A stretch of 25,443 nt of DNA from Streptomyces violaceoruber (GTDB taxonomy: Bacteria; Actinomycetota; Actinomycetes; Streptomycetales; Streptomycetaceae): NCBI GenBank assembly GCA_000720805.1, contig JODI01000103.1, forward strand, positions 1 through 25,443, written 5' to 3'. Within the stretch, counting starts at the first letter, position 1. Each line of letters opens with the position of its first letter. The notes under the pieces are model-generated. The model had not been told where the DNA came from, ran no database searches, and saw only the letters and a list, made by a program, of their open reading frames with translations. Position numbers and translations under genes: made by a program. Positions 15,321 through 22,020 of the stretch are shown piece after piece.

Positions 15321-15432
15321 CAGACCTCGAGACCGGAGAGGGTGAGCAGGCCCCGGGCCGGCCGAAGAAGGCGTGATCGTCCTCGGGCGGCGGGGGACTG
15401 CGGGGAGCGACGTCGAGGGTGGTTCGGGACAC
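15321..15432 (-). pseudogene. 5' stub of a POT-family peptide transporter gene
   Basis: From GTG 15432 (AAGGTGAGC upstream) the frame reads VSRTTLDVAPRSPPPPEDDH then AFFGRP. After one missing base it continues as GLLTLSGLEV. This matches the N-terminal signature of POT/PTR proton-peptide symporters (FFGHPRGLxTLxxxEvWERFS), recognised from memory. The next residues, WERFS, should follow, but the sequence switches abruptly to the hydrolase interior at about 15321. The rest of the transporter, some 450 codons, is gone. It appears to be one end of a deletion that fused it to the hydrolase remnant. Confidence 0.65.
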
Positions 15433-15460
15433 GCTCACCTTCTTCCGTGCAAGTCGGTGG

Positions 15461-15486
15461 ATATCAGGTGATATCAAATGATCAAA
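15461..15486. promoter_or_regulatory. AT-rich palindromic operator-like site
   Basis: ATATCAGGTGATAT (15461-15474) is a palindrome with two central bases, and TGATATCA (15469-15476) and a nearby TGATCA (15479-15484) overlap or follow it. This gives repeats of ATATCA at a 10-bp period, one helical turn. Such AT-rich DNA stands out here. It lies 155 bp upstream of the polyprenyl synthase and just upstream of the transporter stub, so it may have served the lost transporter gene. Confidence 0.45.
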
Positions 15487-15639
15487 AACATACCGGGAGT
15501 GATCCGATACCGCCCGGCCTGGACGGGCAGGCGCTATCGGCGATCGAAAGGTGACCGGATACGCTGACTTGAGTGAGGGCAGCGACCTATCGACAAACCG
15601 TGTAATCGCCAGAAGGCACCAGCAGACAGGAGATCCCTC

Positions 15640-16650
15640 GTGACCGTCGTCGGGCCGTTCGGGCTGAGCGTGCGGGACCAGGCTCTGGAAGCCGATGTCC
15701 AGGCCGGATTGGCGGCTGTCGAGGAGGGACTGCTCGAAGCCACCAAGAGCGAGGTTCCCTTCATCACGGAGGCCGCCCAGCATCTGGTGCGGGCGGGCGG
15801 AAAGCGTTTTCGGCCACTGCTGGTGATGCTTGCCGCCCAGTTCGGGGATCCCTATGCACCCGGAATCGTGCCGTCGGCGGTGGTGGTCGAGCTGACCCAC
15901 CTGGCGACGCTCTACCACGACGACGTCATGGACGAGGCCGAGGTGCGGCGCGGCGTGGACAGCGCCAACGCCCGCTGGGGCAACTCGGTCGCCGTCCTCA
16001 CGGGTGACTTTCTCTTCGCCCGCGCCTCGCACATCCTGGCCGACCTCGGGCCCGAGGCGGTCCGGGTCCAGGCGGAGGCGTTCGAACGGCTGGTCACCGG
16101 CCAGATCCTGGAGACGGCGGGACCGCAGGACGGACGCGACCCGGTCGAGCACTATCTCGACGTCCTGGGCGGCAAGACGGGCTCGCTGGTGGCGGTGTCG
16201 TGCCGGTTCGGCGCGATGATGTCGGGTGCCGACGAGACGGTGGTCGACGTGCTGACGCAGTACGGCGAGCGGCTGGGCGTCGCCTTCCAGCTCGCGGACG
16301 ACGTCCTGGACATCGCCTCCGACTCCCACGAGTCCGGCAAGACCCCGGGCACCGACCTGCGCGAGGGCATCCCGACCCTGCCGGTGCTGCGGCTGCGCGA
16401 GCGGGCGGCCCGGCTGGGCCTGGCCGAGGACATCGCGCTGTGCGAGCTCCTGGACTCCGACCTCACCGACGACACCCGGCACGCCGAGGCATTGGCGGGC
16501 CTGCGGGTCCACCCGGCGCTGGAGCAGGCCCGCCGCGACACGGTCCGCTACGCCGAGGACGCCCGCTCCGCGCTGGCCCCCCTGCGGGAGTGCGACGCGA
16601 AGGTGGCCCTCATGGAGATGTGCGACGCGGTGGTCCACCGGGCGGGCTGA
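15640..16650 (+). CDS. Polyprenyl diphosphate synthase (long-chain, trans type)
   Basis: This is a 336-residue enzyme starting at GTG 15640 with CAGGAGA 6 nt upstream. It condenses isopentenyl diphosphate onto an allylic primer. Signature elements are GGKRFRPLL (53-61, isopentenyl site), the first Asp-rich motif in YHDDVMDEAEVRRG (DDVMD 94-98), GDFLFARA (122-129), KTGSLVAVS (179-187) and the second Asp-rich motif FQLADDVLDIASD (DDVLD 220-224). The residues four and five before the first motif are small (Thr 90, Ala 89). In this family that permits long products, so it probably makes the heptaprenyl-to-nonaprenyl side chain of menaquinone. Exact chain length cannot be read from sequence. It is a standalone gene, with the next gene after 144 bp. 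Confidence 0.93.
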   Translation: MTVVGPFGLSVRDQALEADVQAGLAAVEEGLLEATKSEVPFITEAAQHLVRAGGKRFRPLLVMLAAQFGDPYAPGIVPSAVVVELTHLATLYHDDVMDEAEVRRGVDSANARWGNSVAVLTGDFLFARASHILADLGPEAVRVQAEAFERLVTGQILETAGPQDGRDPVEHYLDVLGGKTGSLVAVSCRFGAMMSGADETVVDVLTQYGERLGVAFQLADDVLDIASDSHESGKTPGTDLREGIPTLPVLRLRERAARLGLAEDIALCELLDSDLTDDTRHAEALAGLRVHPALEQARRDTVRYAEDARSALAPLRECDAKVALMEMCDAVVHRAG

Positions 16651-16794
16651 CCTGCCGGATCCCGCCCCGCGCCTGTCGTGTGACTCACATCACGTGCCTC
16701 AGTTGAGTCCGGGCTGCGATCGGTCCGTATCCCCGCCAAAGGCTGGCGCAGGGGTGCCAGCTGCTCAGCCGCACTGCGGGGAGACAACAGAATC

Positions 16795-17799
16795 GTGGGC
16801 ATGAACACGACGTTCTCAACACGCCGTAAGACATTGAGACGCCCTGACCCGGCACGCCGTCACAGCCTGACCCGCTGTAAGGGCCTGGTCGCCGCCGCCG
16901 TCGTGGTGGCCGCCGCCGGTGGTGTCGCCTCCGCGGCGGTACCCGCCGCCGCGGCCGGAGAGACGGGCGGCACTGTCCTCGCCGCCAGCCTCAGGGGCGC
17001 CAACGAGGTACCGGTCCAGGGCGGCCCGGCCGTCGGTGACCAGGACGGTGCCGCACTCCAGTTCGTCAAGGTGACGGGCGACAAGGTATCCGTCGCCGTC
17101 GAGTGGTCCGGTACCGGCAAGCCCACCGCCCTCCACCTCCACCAGGGCGCCAAGGGCACCAACGGCGGCATCAAGATCGACTTCACGGAACTCCTGAAGG
17201 GCCACGGCAAGGGCCACGGCAAGGGCCGTACCCTCACCGGGACCGTCGAGGTCAAGGACGCGGCACTGCTCGACGCCCTCAAGAACGACCCCGCCTCGTT
17301 CTACGCCAACCTGCACACCGCCGAGTTCCCGGGCGGCGCCCTCCGCGGCCAGCTCCACAAGGTCACCGTCGCCGCCTTCGACTTCCGGGACGCCCTCGAC
17401 AACGTCCAGGCGTCCGTGATCAAGGGCAAGCAGATCTACGAGTGCAAGCCGGTCGAGGGCGGCGGGTACGCCTTCGCCCAGCGGGACGTCCGCGCCGCTC
17501 TCGGTGGCGGCATCGCGCACTCGTTCGTCCAGCCCAACTCCGGAACACCGCAGTGGATCGCGCCCGACGGCAGCGCGGTCACCGGAGCCGTCCTCGCCAG
17601 GACGCCGAACGGGGACGGGAACATCCCCGAGCTCGACCTCAAGGCCACCCAGTCCGGCCGGCACCACGGTCTGCTCGCCGGCACCTCGGAGATCCTGCGG
17701 CTGAACACCGTCGGCGGCGTCGCCCCGGCCGGGTCCTGCGCGCCGGGCGCCGTCGTCGGCGTGCCGTACCACGCGGACTACGTGTTCCTGCAGGGCTGA
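16795..17799 (+). CDS. Secreted CHRD and DUF3455 domain protein
   Basis: This is a 334-residue exported protein. GTG 16795 is chosen because of GGGGAGA 11 nt upstream; ATG 16801 is an alternative. A signal peptide covers about residues 1-54, with the hydrophobic run LVAAAVVVAAAGGVASAAV ending in PAAAAG. A CHRD-type domain spans about 60-190: VLAASLRGANEVP, WSGTGKPTALHLHQGAKGTN, and FYANLHTAEFPGGALRGQL, the classic CHRD end. It contains a GHGKGHGKG repeat. A DUF3455 domain spans about 195-330 (KQIYECKPVEGGGYAF, GTPQWIAPDGSAVTGAV, LRLNTVGGVAPAGSC). CHRD domains are known from chordin; in bacteria their role is unclear. Two Cys in the second domain may pair. The gene stands alone and ends in a strong terminator. 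Confidence 0.88.
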   Translation: MGMNTTFSTRRKTLRRPDPARRHSLTRCKGLVAAAVVVAAAGGVASAAVPAAAAGETGGTVLAASLRGANEVPVQGGPAVGDQDGAALQFVKVTGDKVSVAVEWSGTGKPTALHLHQGAKGTNGGIKIDFTELLKGHGKGHGKGRTLTGTVEVKDAALLDALKNDPASFYANLHTAEFPGGALRGQLHKVTVAAFDFRDALDNVQASVIKGKQIYECKPVEGGGYAFAQRDVRAALGGGIAHSFVQPNSGTPQWIAPDGSAVTGAVLARTPNGDGNIPELDLKATQSGRHHGLLAGTSEILRLNTVGGVAPAGSCAPGAVVGVPYHADYVFLQG

Positions 17800-17838
17800 T
17801 CCACCCGCACGGAACGCCGTGTCTCCACCCGCACAGAA

Positions 17839-17883
17839 GGCGGCGTCTCCTCCGAACCCCTACGGGTCGGGGGAGGCGCCGCC
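17839..17883. terminator. Strong hairpin terminator
   Basis: A long GC-rich stem starts 40 bp after the CHRD gene stop. GGCGGCGTCTCCTCCGA and its near-perfect complement in TCGGGGGAGGCGCCGCC flank a short ACCCCTACGGG loop region. It lacks a T-run, as usual in Streptomyces. Confidence 0.85.
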
Positions 17884-17933
17884 TCCGTGTGTCATACCGC
17901 AGGTGTACACGGAGGTGAGTCCGGGGGCTGACG

Positions 17934-18000
17934 ATTCATCCCGGTGAATTTGGTCAGATGGTCACAACGGAAAACACCACTCCTCACCGATTCGGGTGAG
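17934..18000. promoter_or_regulatory. Inverted repeats upstream of the LolA-like gene
   Basis: ATTCA and TGAAT flank six bases at 17934-17949. CTCACC and GGTGAG flank GATTCG at 17983-18000. The stretch is less GC-rich than its surroundings and lies 67-133 bp before the start codon, so it probably holds the promoter and leader. I cannot assign hexamers confidently. Confidence 0.35.
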
Positions 18001-18066
18001 AATGGCGGCTACGGGTGGACGTACGAGAGTGGGACAGCCGCCGCCGACGACGGAGGTAAGGCACAC

Positions 18067-19302
18067 ATGGCACCGTTCGCATCAGACGACAGCACGACCG
18101 TCACGGACGCCGACGAACTGCGCGCGGCCCGCCGGCGCAAGGCCACGCGGTACGTCGTGCCGGTCGCGGTGGTGGGGGTGGCGGCGGCGACCATCGGGCT
18201 CGTCCCCGCGCTCGCCGACTCCGGCGACCCCGACCTGCCGAAGATCAGCGCCCAGGAACTCATCGAGAAGATCGCCGCGTCGGACGTACAGCAGCTGTCC
18301 GGAACGGTGAAGATCACCACGGACCTCGGACTGCCCGATCTCGGTGGTCTGGAGAGCAGCCTGGCCTCGGGCATGGAGTCGGGCGACGGTGGTTCCTCCG
18401 CCGACCCCTCGTCCAAGCTCACCGAACTCGTCACCGGCACGCACACGCTGCGCGTCGCGGCCGACGGCCCCGACAGGCAGAAGCTGTCGCTGCTGGAGAA
18501 CGCCGCCGAATACAGCGTCATCCACAACGGCAAGGACGTCTGGGGCTACGACAGCAAGTCCAACGAGGTCTACCACTCGACCGCCCCCGATGGCGCGGCG
18601 GCCGGAAAGGAGCGGAAGGAGCAGGAAGTCCCGGCCACGCCCAAGGACCTCGCCGAAGAGGCCCTGAAGTCGGTCGACGACACCACCTCCGTGACCGTCG
18701 ACGGCACCGCGCAGGTCGCGGGCCGCGACGCCTACCGCCTCGTCATCAAGCCCAAGGACTCCGGCTCCACCGTCGGCCAGATCACCGTGGCCGTCGACTC
18801 GAAGACCGGGCTGCCGCTGAAGTTCACGCTGACCCCGGCCAGCGGCGGCGCCGCCGTCGTGGACGCCGGCTTCACCCAGGTCGGCTTCGGCAAGCCGGCC
18901 GCCTCCACCTTCGACTTCACCCCGCCCAAGGGCGCGAAGGTCACCGAGGGCATGGACCGGGTGGGCGCGGACGTCGAGAAGGGCCCGCGGCACGATCCGG
19001 CGGGCGCCAAGCCCGAGGAGGACCTCGGCAAGGAGCTCGACGGTCTCAAGGTCATCGGCAAGGGCTGGAACTCCATCGCCACCTTCGACACGGGAGGTCA
19101 GGGCATGCCCTCGGGCTCCGAGGCAGGCGGCGACCTCGGCGGCTTCCTCGGCTCGCTCGGCGACAAGGTCAAGGGCGACTTCGGCTCGGGCACGGTGTTC
19201 TCGACCCGCCTGGTCAACGCCCTGATGACGGACGACGGCAAGGTCTACGTCGGCGCGGTCACCAAGGACGCCCTGGTGAAGGCGGCCGACGCGGGGAAGT
19301 AG
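18067..19302 (+). CDS. Membrane-anchored LolA/RseB-like protein
   Basis: The predicted protein has 411 residues from ATG 18067, chosen because GGAGG lies about 10 nt upstream and the protein then has a compact N-terminus. The frame is open further upstream but has no good ribosome site. A basic stretch, RAARRRKATRY, leads into one hydrophobic segment, VVPVAVVGVAAATIGLVPALA (about 30-51), acting as a signal anchor or uncleaved signal. The extracellular part has a LolA/RseB-type beta-sheet pattern: LSGTVKITTDLGLP, TGTHTLRVAADGPDRQKLSL, YSVIHNGKDVWGYDSKSNEVYH, TVDGTAQVAGRDAYRLVIKP and GQITVAVDSKTGLPLKFTLTP. Gly/Ser-rich linkers break it up. It is followed by an ABC-2 exporter, so it may handle a lipid or sense envelope state; neither is shown by the sequence. 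Confidence 0.8.
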   Translation: MAPFASDDSTTVTDADELRAARRRKATRYVVPVAVVGVAAATIGLVPALADSGDPDLPKISAQELIEKIAASDVQQLSGTVKITTDLGLPDLGGLESSLASGMESGDGGSSADPSSKLTELVTGTHTLRVAADGPDRQKLSLLENAAEYSVIHNGKDVWGYDSKSNEVYHSTAPDGAAAGKERKEQEVPATPKDLAEEALKSVDDTTSVTVDGTAQVAGRDAYRLVIKPKDSGSTVGQITVAVDSKTGLPLKFTLTPASGGAAVVDAGFTQVGFGKPAASTFDFTPPKGAKVTEGMDRVGADVEKGPRHDPAGAKPEEDLGKELDGLKVIGKGWNSIATFDTGGQGMPSGSEAGGDLGGFLGSLGDKVKGDFGSGTVFSTRLVNALMTDDGKVYVGAVTKDALVKAADAGK

Positions 19303-19325
19303 GCGGCCACCGGGACACGACGGGC

Positions 19326-19434
19326 GAGTACGGCGGGTACGAACGAGTACGCGGGTACGAACGTGTACGCCGGTACGAACGAGTACGCGGGTACGAACGT
19401 GTACGCCGGTACGAATGAGTACGCGGGTGCAAAC
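19326..19434 (+). repeat. 18-bp tandem repeats before the ABC ATPase gene
   Basis: Six units lie between the LolA-like stop and the ATPase start. The first (19326-19344) has 19 bp. The others begin at 19345, 19363, 19381, 19399 and 19417 with 18 bp each. Units alternate between GAGTACGCGGGTACGAAC and GTGTACGCCGGTACGAAC. From 19345 they are in frame with the ATPase and would encode Tyr-Ala-Gly-Thr-Asn-(Glu/Val); two of them begin with GTG, a possible start codon. Confidence 0.95.
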
Positions 19435-19458
19435 GAGTACGACGAATTGAGGGAGCCG

Positions 19459-20466
19459 ATGGGCGAGCCGTCCGCCACGGAACCGGAGTCCGAACAGGAG
19501 TCCGAACCGGCTCGGCACGGTGTGGAGGACGCGGAGGACAGCGTCATCCACACCCGCGCGCTCACCAAGCGCTACCGCGGCGGACAGCTCGCCGTCGACG
19601 GTCTCGACCTGACCGTCCCGGCGGGCAGCGTCTTCGGCTTCCTCGGTCCGAACGGCTCCGGCAAGACCACCACCATCCGCATGCTGATGGGCCTCATCGA
19701 GCCCACCTCGGGGGCGGCCCGGGTCCTGGGCCGCCCCATGCCGCGCTCCTCGCGGGCCGTCCTCCCGCAGGTGGGCGCGCTCATCGAGGGCCCGGCCCTG
19801 TACGGCTTCCTCTCCGGCCGCCAGAACCTCGTGCGGTACGACGCCGCCGACCCGACCGCCGACCCCCGCACCCGGAGCACCCGCGTCGCGGCCGCGCTGG
19901 ACCGGGTGGGCCTCGCGGCCGCGGCGGGCAAGAAGGCGAAGGCGTACTCGCTGGGCATGAAACAGCGCCTGGGCCTCGCGTCCGCACTGCTCCAGCCGCG
20001 CAAGCTGCTGGTCCTCGACGAGCCGACCAACGGCCTCGACCCGCAGGGCATGCGCGAGATCCGTTCCCTCATCCGCGAGCTGGCCTCCGACGGCACCACC
20101 GTCTTCCTCTCCTCCCACCTCCTCGACGAGATCGAGCAGGTCTGCACCCACGCGGCCGTCATGGCCCAGGGCCGCCTCATCACCCAGGGCCCGGTGGCCG
20201 ACCTCGCGGCGGGCACCCGAGGACGGCTGGTCGTGACGACACCGGACGCGGCGGAGGCGGCCCGGGTGCTGAAGGAACAGGGAGCCTCGGACGTGGTCAT
20301 CGCGGACGACCGGGTGAGCGCCGAACCACCCGACCGTGACCTGGCCGACCTGAATGCGGCGCTGGTGACGGCGGGTGTCCGCGTCCGCGGCTTCGGCGTC
20401 GAACGGGCCTCGCTGGAGGACGCGTTCGTGGCACTGACGGGGGAGGGCTTCGATGTCGCAGGCTGA
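19459..20466 (+). CDS. ABC transporter ATP-binding protein (ABC-2 type)
   Basis: The product has 335 residues from ATG 19459, preferred because GAGGGAG lies just upstream. A longer form from GTG 19363 would add four copies of a six-residue repeat. The acidic N-terminus (1-28) precedes the nucleotide-binding domain: Walker A GPNGSGKTT (63-71), signature YSLGMKQRLGLA (163-174), Walker B LLVLDEP (183-189), D-loop GLDPQG and switch His 220 in LSSHLLDE. The C-terminal 80 residues (VVTTPDAAEAARVL through ERASLEDAFVALTGEG) are typical of CcmA/DrrA-like exporters. It energises the permease encoded by the next gene, whose start lies 14 bp inside this gene. The substrate is unknown. Confidence 0.93.
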   Translation: MGEPSATEPESEQESEPARHGVEDAEDSVIHTRALTKRYRGGQLAVDGLDLTVPAGSVFGFLGPNGSGKTTTIRMLMGLIEPTSGAARVLGRPMPRSSRAVLPQVGALIEGPALYGFLSGRQNLVRYDAADPTADPRTRSTRVAAALDRVGLAAAAGKKAKAYSLGMKQRLGLASALLQPRKLLVLDEPTNGLDPQGMREIRSLIRELASDGTTVFLSSHLLDEIEQVCTHAAVMAQGRLITQGPVADLAAGTRGRLVVTTPDAAEAARVLKEQGASDVVIADDRVSAEPPDRDLADLNAALVTAGVRVRGFGVERASLEDAFVALTGEGFDVAG

Positions 20467-21337
20467 GGCGGTACGGCAGACACCGGCCGCCCGCACCCCG
20501 AGCATGATGTGGACCTTCGGCCTGTTCCGCAACGAGGTCCTGACCACCTTCCGGCGCTGGCGCACGCTCGCCCTGCTGGGTGTGCTGGCGGCCGTGCCGA
20601 TCCTGGTCGGGATCGCCGTGAAGGTGGAGACCGGCGACGGCTCGTCGGCCGGCCCCGGCGGAGGCGGCCCGGCGTTCATCTCGCAGATCACCAACAACGG
20701 CCTGTTCCTGGTCTTCACCGCGCTCGCCGCGACGCTCCCGTTCTTCCTGCCGATGGCCATCGGCGTCATCGCGGGCGACGCGATCGCCGGCGAGGCAGGC
20801 ACGGGCACCCTGCGCTACCTCCTGGTCGCCCCGGCGGGCCGCAGCCGCCTGCTGCTCACCAAGTACGCGACGGTCATGACGTTCTGCCTGGTGGCCACCC
20901 TGGTGGTCGCGGTCTCCGCCCTCACCGTCGGCGCGCTGCTGTTCCCGCTCGGTGACCTGACCACGATCTCCGGCACCCGTATCAGCTTCGCCGACGGCCT
21001 CGGCCGGGCCCTGCTGATCGCCCTGGTCGTCGCCGCGTCACTGATCGGCATGGCGGCCCTGGGCCTGTTCGTCTCCACCCTGACCAACAGCGGCATCGCG
21101 GCGATGGCGACCACGGTGGGCCTGCTGATCACCGTCCAGATCCTCGACCAGATCCCCCAACTGCACGCTCTCCAGCCGTACTTCTTCTCCCACTACTGGC
21201 TGTCCTTCGCCGACCTCATGCGCGACCCGGTCTACTGGGACGACCTGACGAAGAACCTCGGCCTCCAGGCCCTGTACGCGGCGGTCTTCGGCGCGGCGGC
21301 CTGGGCACGGTTCACGACGAAGGACATCACGACCTAG
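20453..21337 (+). CDS. ABC-2 type transporter permease
   Basis: This 294-residue membrane protein starts at ATG 20453, overlapping the ATPase gene by 14 bp with GGGGGAGGG upstream, so the pair is translationally coupled. A cytoplasmic N-terminus (FGLFRNEVLTTFRRWRT) leads into six likely membrane segments: LALLGVLAAVPILVGIAV, GLFLVFTALAATLPFFLPMAIGVIAG, VMTFCLVATLVVAVSALTVGALLF, ALLIALVVAASLIGMAALGLFV, IAAMATTVGLLITVQIL, and LGLQALYAAVFGAAAWARF. GDAIAGEAGTGTLRYLLVAPAGRSRLLLTKY is the conserved ABC-2 permease region. A Gly-rich external loop follows the first segment. It would form the export channel, probably as a dimer. Confidence 0.92.
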   Translation: MSQAEAVRQTPAARTPSMMWTFGLFRNEVLTTFRRWRTLALLGVLAAVPILVGIAVKVETGDGSSAGPGGGGPAFISQITNNGLFLVFTALAATLPFFLPMAIGVIAGDAIAGEAGTGTLRYLLVAPAGRSRLLLTKYATVMTFCLVATLVVAVSALTVGALLFPLGDLTTISGTRISFADGLGRALLIALVVAASLIGMAALGLFVSTLTNSGIAAMATTVGLLITVQILDQIPQLHALQPYFFSHYWLSFADLMRDPVYWDDLTKNLGLQALYAAVFGAAAWARFTTKDITT

Positions 21338-21347
21338 GACCCTTCTG

Positions 21348-21369
21348 CCCCGGGTCTCCCCGACCGGGG
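21348..21369. terminator. Hairpin between convergent genes
   Basis: CCCCGG (21348-21353) and CCGGGG (21364-21369) flank a 10-base loop in the 34-bp gap between the ABC permease and the converging FMN reductase gene. Position and shape suit a bidirectional terminator. Confidence 0.5.
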
Positions 21370-21371
21370 GC

Positions 21372-21956
21372 TCACTCGGTGTCGTACGGGAAGCGTGCGA
21401 GGGGTGCCTCCGTTGCGAAGAACGTCTTCGCACGGGTGAGCGCCTCGGTGTCCCTCAGTACGTCCCCGGGCTTGCTGCCGTTGCCGAGCAGCACTCCGCC
21501 GAACCGCATCCCCATGTACGCGGCCGAGTTGTTGAGTGTGCCGACCAGCGGGTCGGCGACCTCGCCCTCCCGGTGTGCGAGCGCGGTGACGCCCCAGAGA
21601 GTGCGCCCGGCCAGGGTGGCCTTGAAGTCGAGGCCGGGAGTGCGCAGCCAGCCCGACCAGTGGTCCAGGTAGCGCTTGGTGGAGGCGGAGACCGAGTACC
21701 AGTACAGCGGGGACGCGATCACGAGGTCCGTCGCCGCGAGCGTGGCGTCGAGCAGCAGTGCCAGGTTGCCCTCGGTGGGGCGGGTGTGGTCGCTGTCATG
21801 CCGCAGGTCCACGAAGTCGGGGACGGGGTGCTCGGCGAGGCTGATCCACTGTTGCTCGACGTCCGCCGGAAGCTGCTCGGCGGCCCGGCGGGCCAGCATC
21901 TCGGTGTTGCTCTCACTGCGGCTGCTGCCCAGGACGAACAGGAAGCGGCGGGCCAT
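21372..21956 (-). CDS. NAD(P)H-dependent FMN reductase / quinone reductase-like flavoprotein
   Basis: This 194-residue flavodoxin-fold protein starts at ATG 21956 behind TTGGGGGAG. The phosphate-binding loop, VLGSSRSESNTEML (8-21), is the NADPH-dependent FMN reductase signature. SPLYWYSVSASTKRYLDHW (near 84-102) contacts the flavin ring. Length and motifs fit soluble NAD(P)H:acceptor oxidoreductases that reduce quinones, azo compounds or free flavin. The gene follows the amidase on the same strand by 63 bp. That gap contains a TATAAG-like -10 and palindromes, so the gene probably has its own regulated promoter. The natural substrate is unknown. Confidence 0.9.
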   Translation of the reverse strand: MARRFLFVLGSSRSESNTEMLARRAAEQLPADVEQQWISLAEHPVPDFVDLRHDSDHTRPTEGNLALLLDATLAATDLVIASPLYWYSVSASTKRYLDHWSGWLRTPGLDFKATLAGRTLWGVTALAHREGEVADPLVGTLNNSAAYMGMRFGGVLLGNGSKPGDVLRDTEALTRAKTFFATEAPLARFPYDTE

Positions 21957-21985
21957 GACTCCCCCAAATGATCAACGGCGTACGC

Positions 21986-22020
21986 TTATAGAGTGCGCGT
22001 GCATCATATGCATATGCATT
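21986..22020 (-). promoter_or_regulatory. Promoter and palindromic operator of the FMN reductase gene
   Basis: On the minus strand TATAAG (21991-21986) is a good -10. The perfect 12-bp palindrome ATGCATATGCAT (22009-22020) lies where a -35 would be, with an overlapping second palindrome TGCATCATATGCA at 22001-22013. No TTGACA-like -35 is present. This suits control by a MarR- or HxlR-type regulator, which often govern quinone-reductase genes; no such gene is in the window. Confidence 0.55.

Noticed and set aside
18082..20808. 908-codon minus-strand frame across the LolA-like and ABC genes
   Set aside because: It is antisense to three well-supported genes, including an ABC ATPase with all motifs, and shows only low-complexity Arg/Gly/Val sequence.
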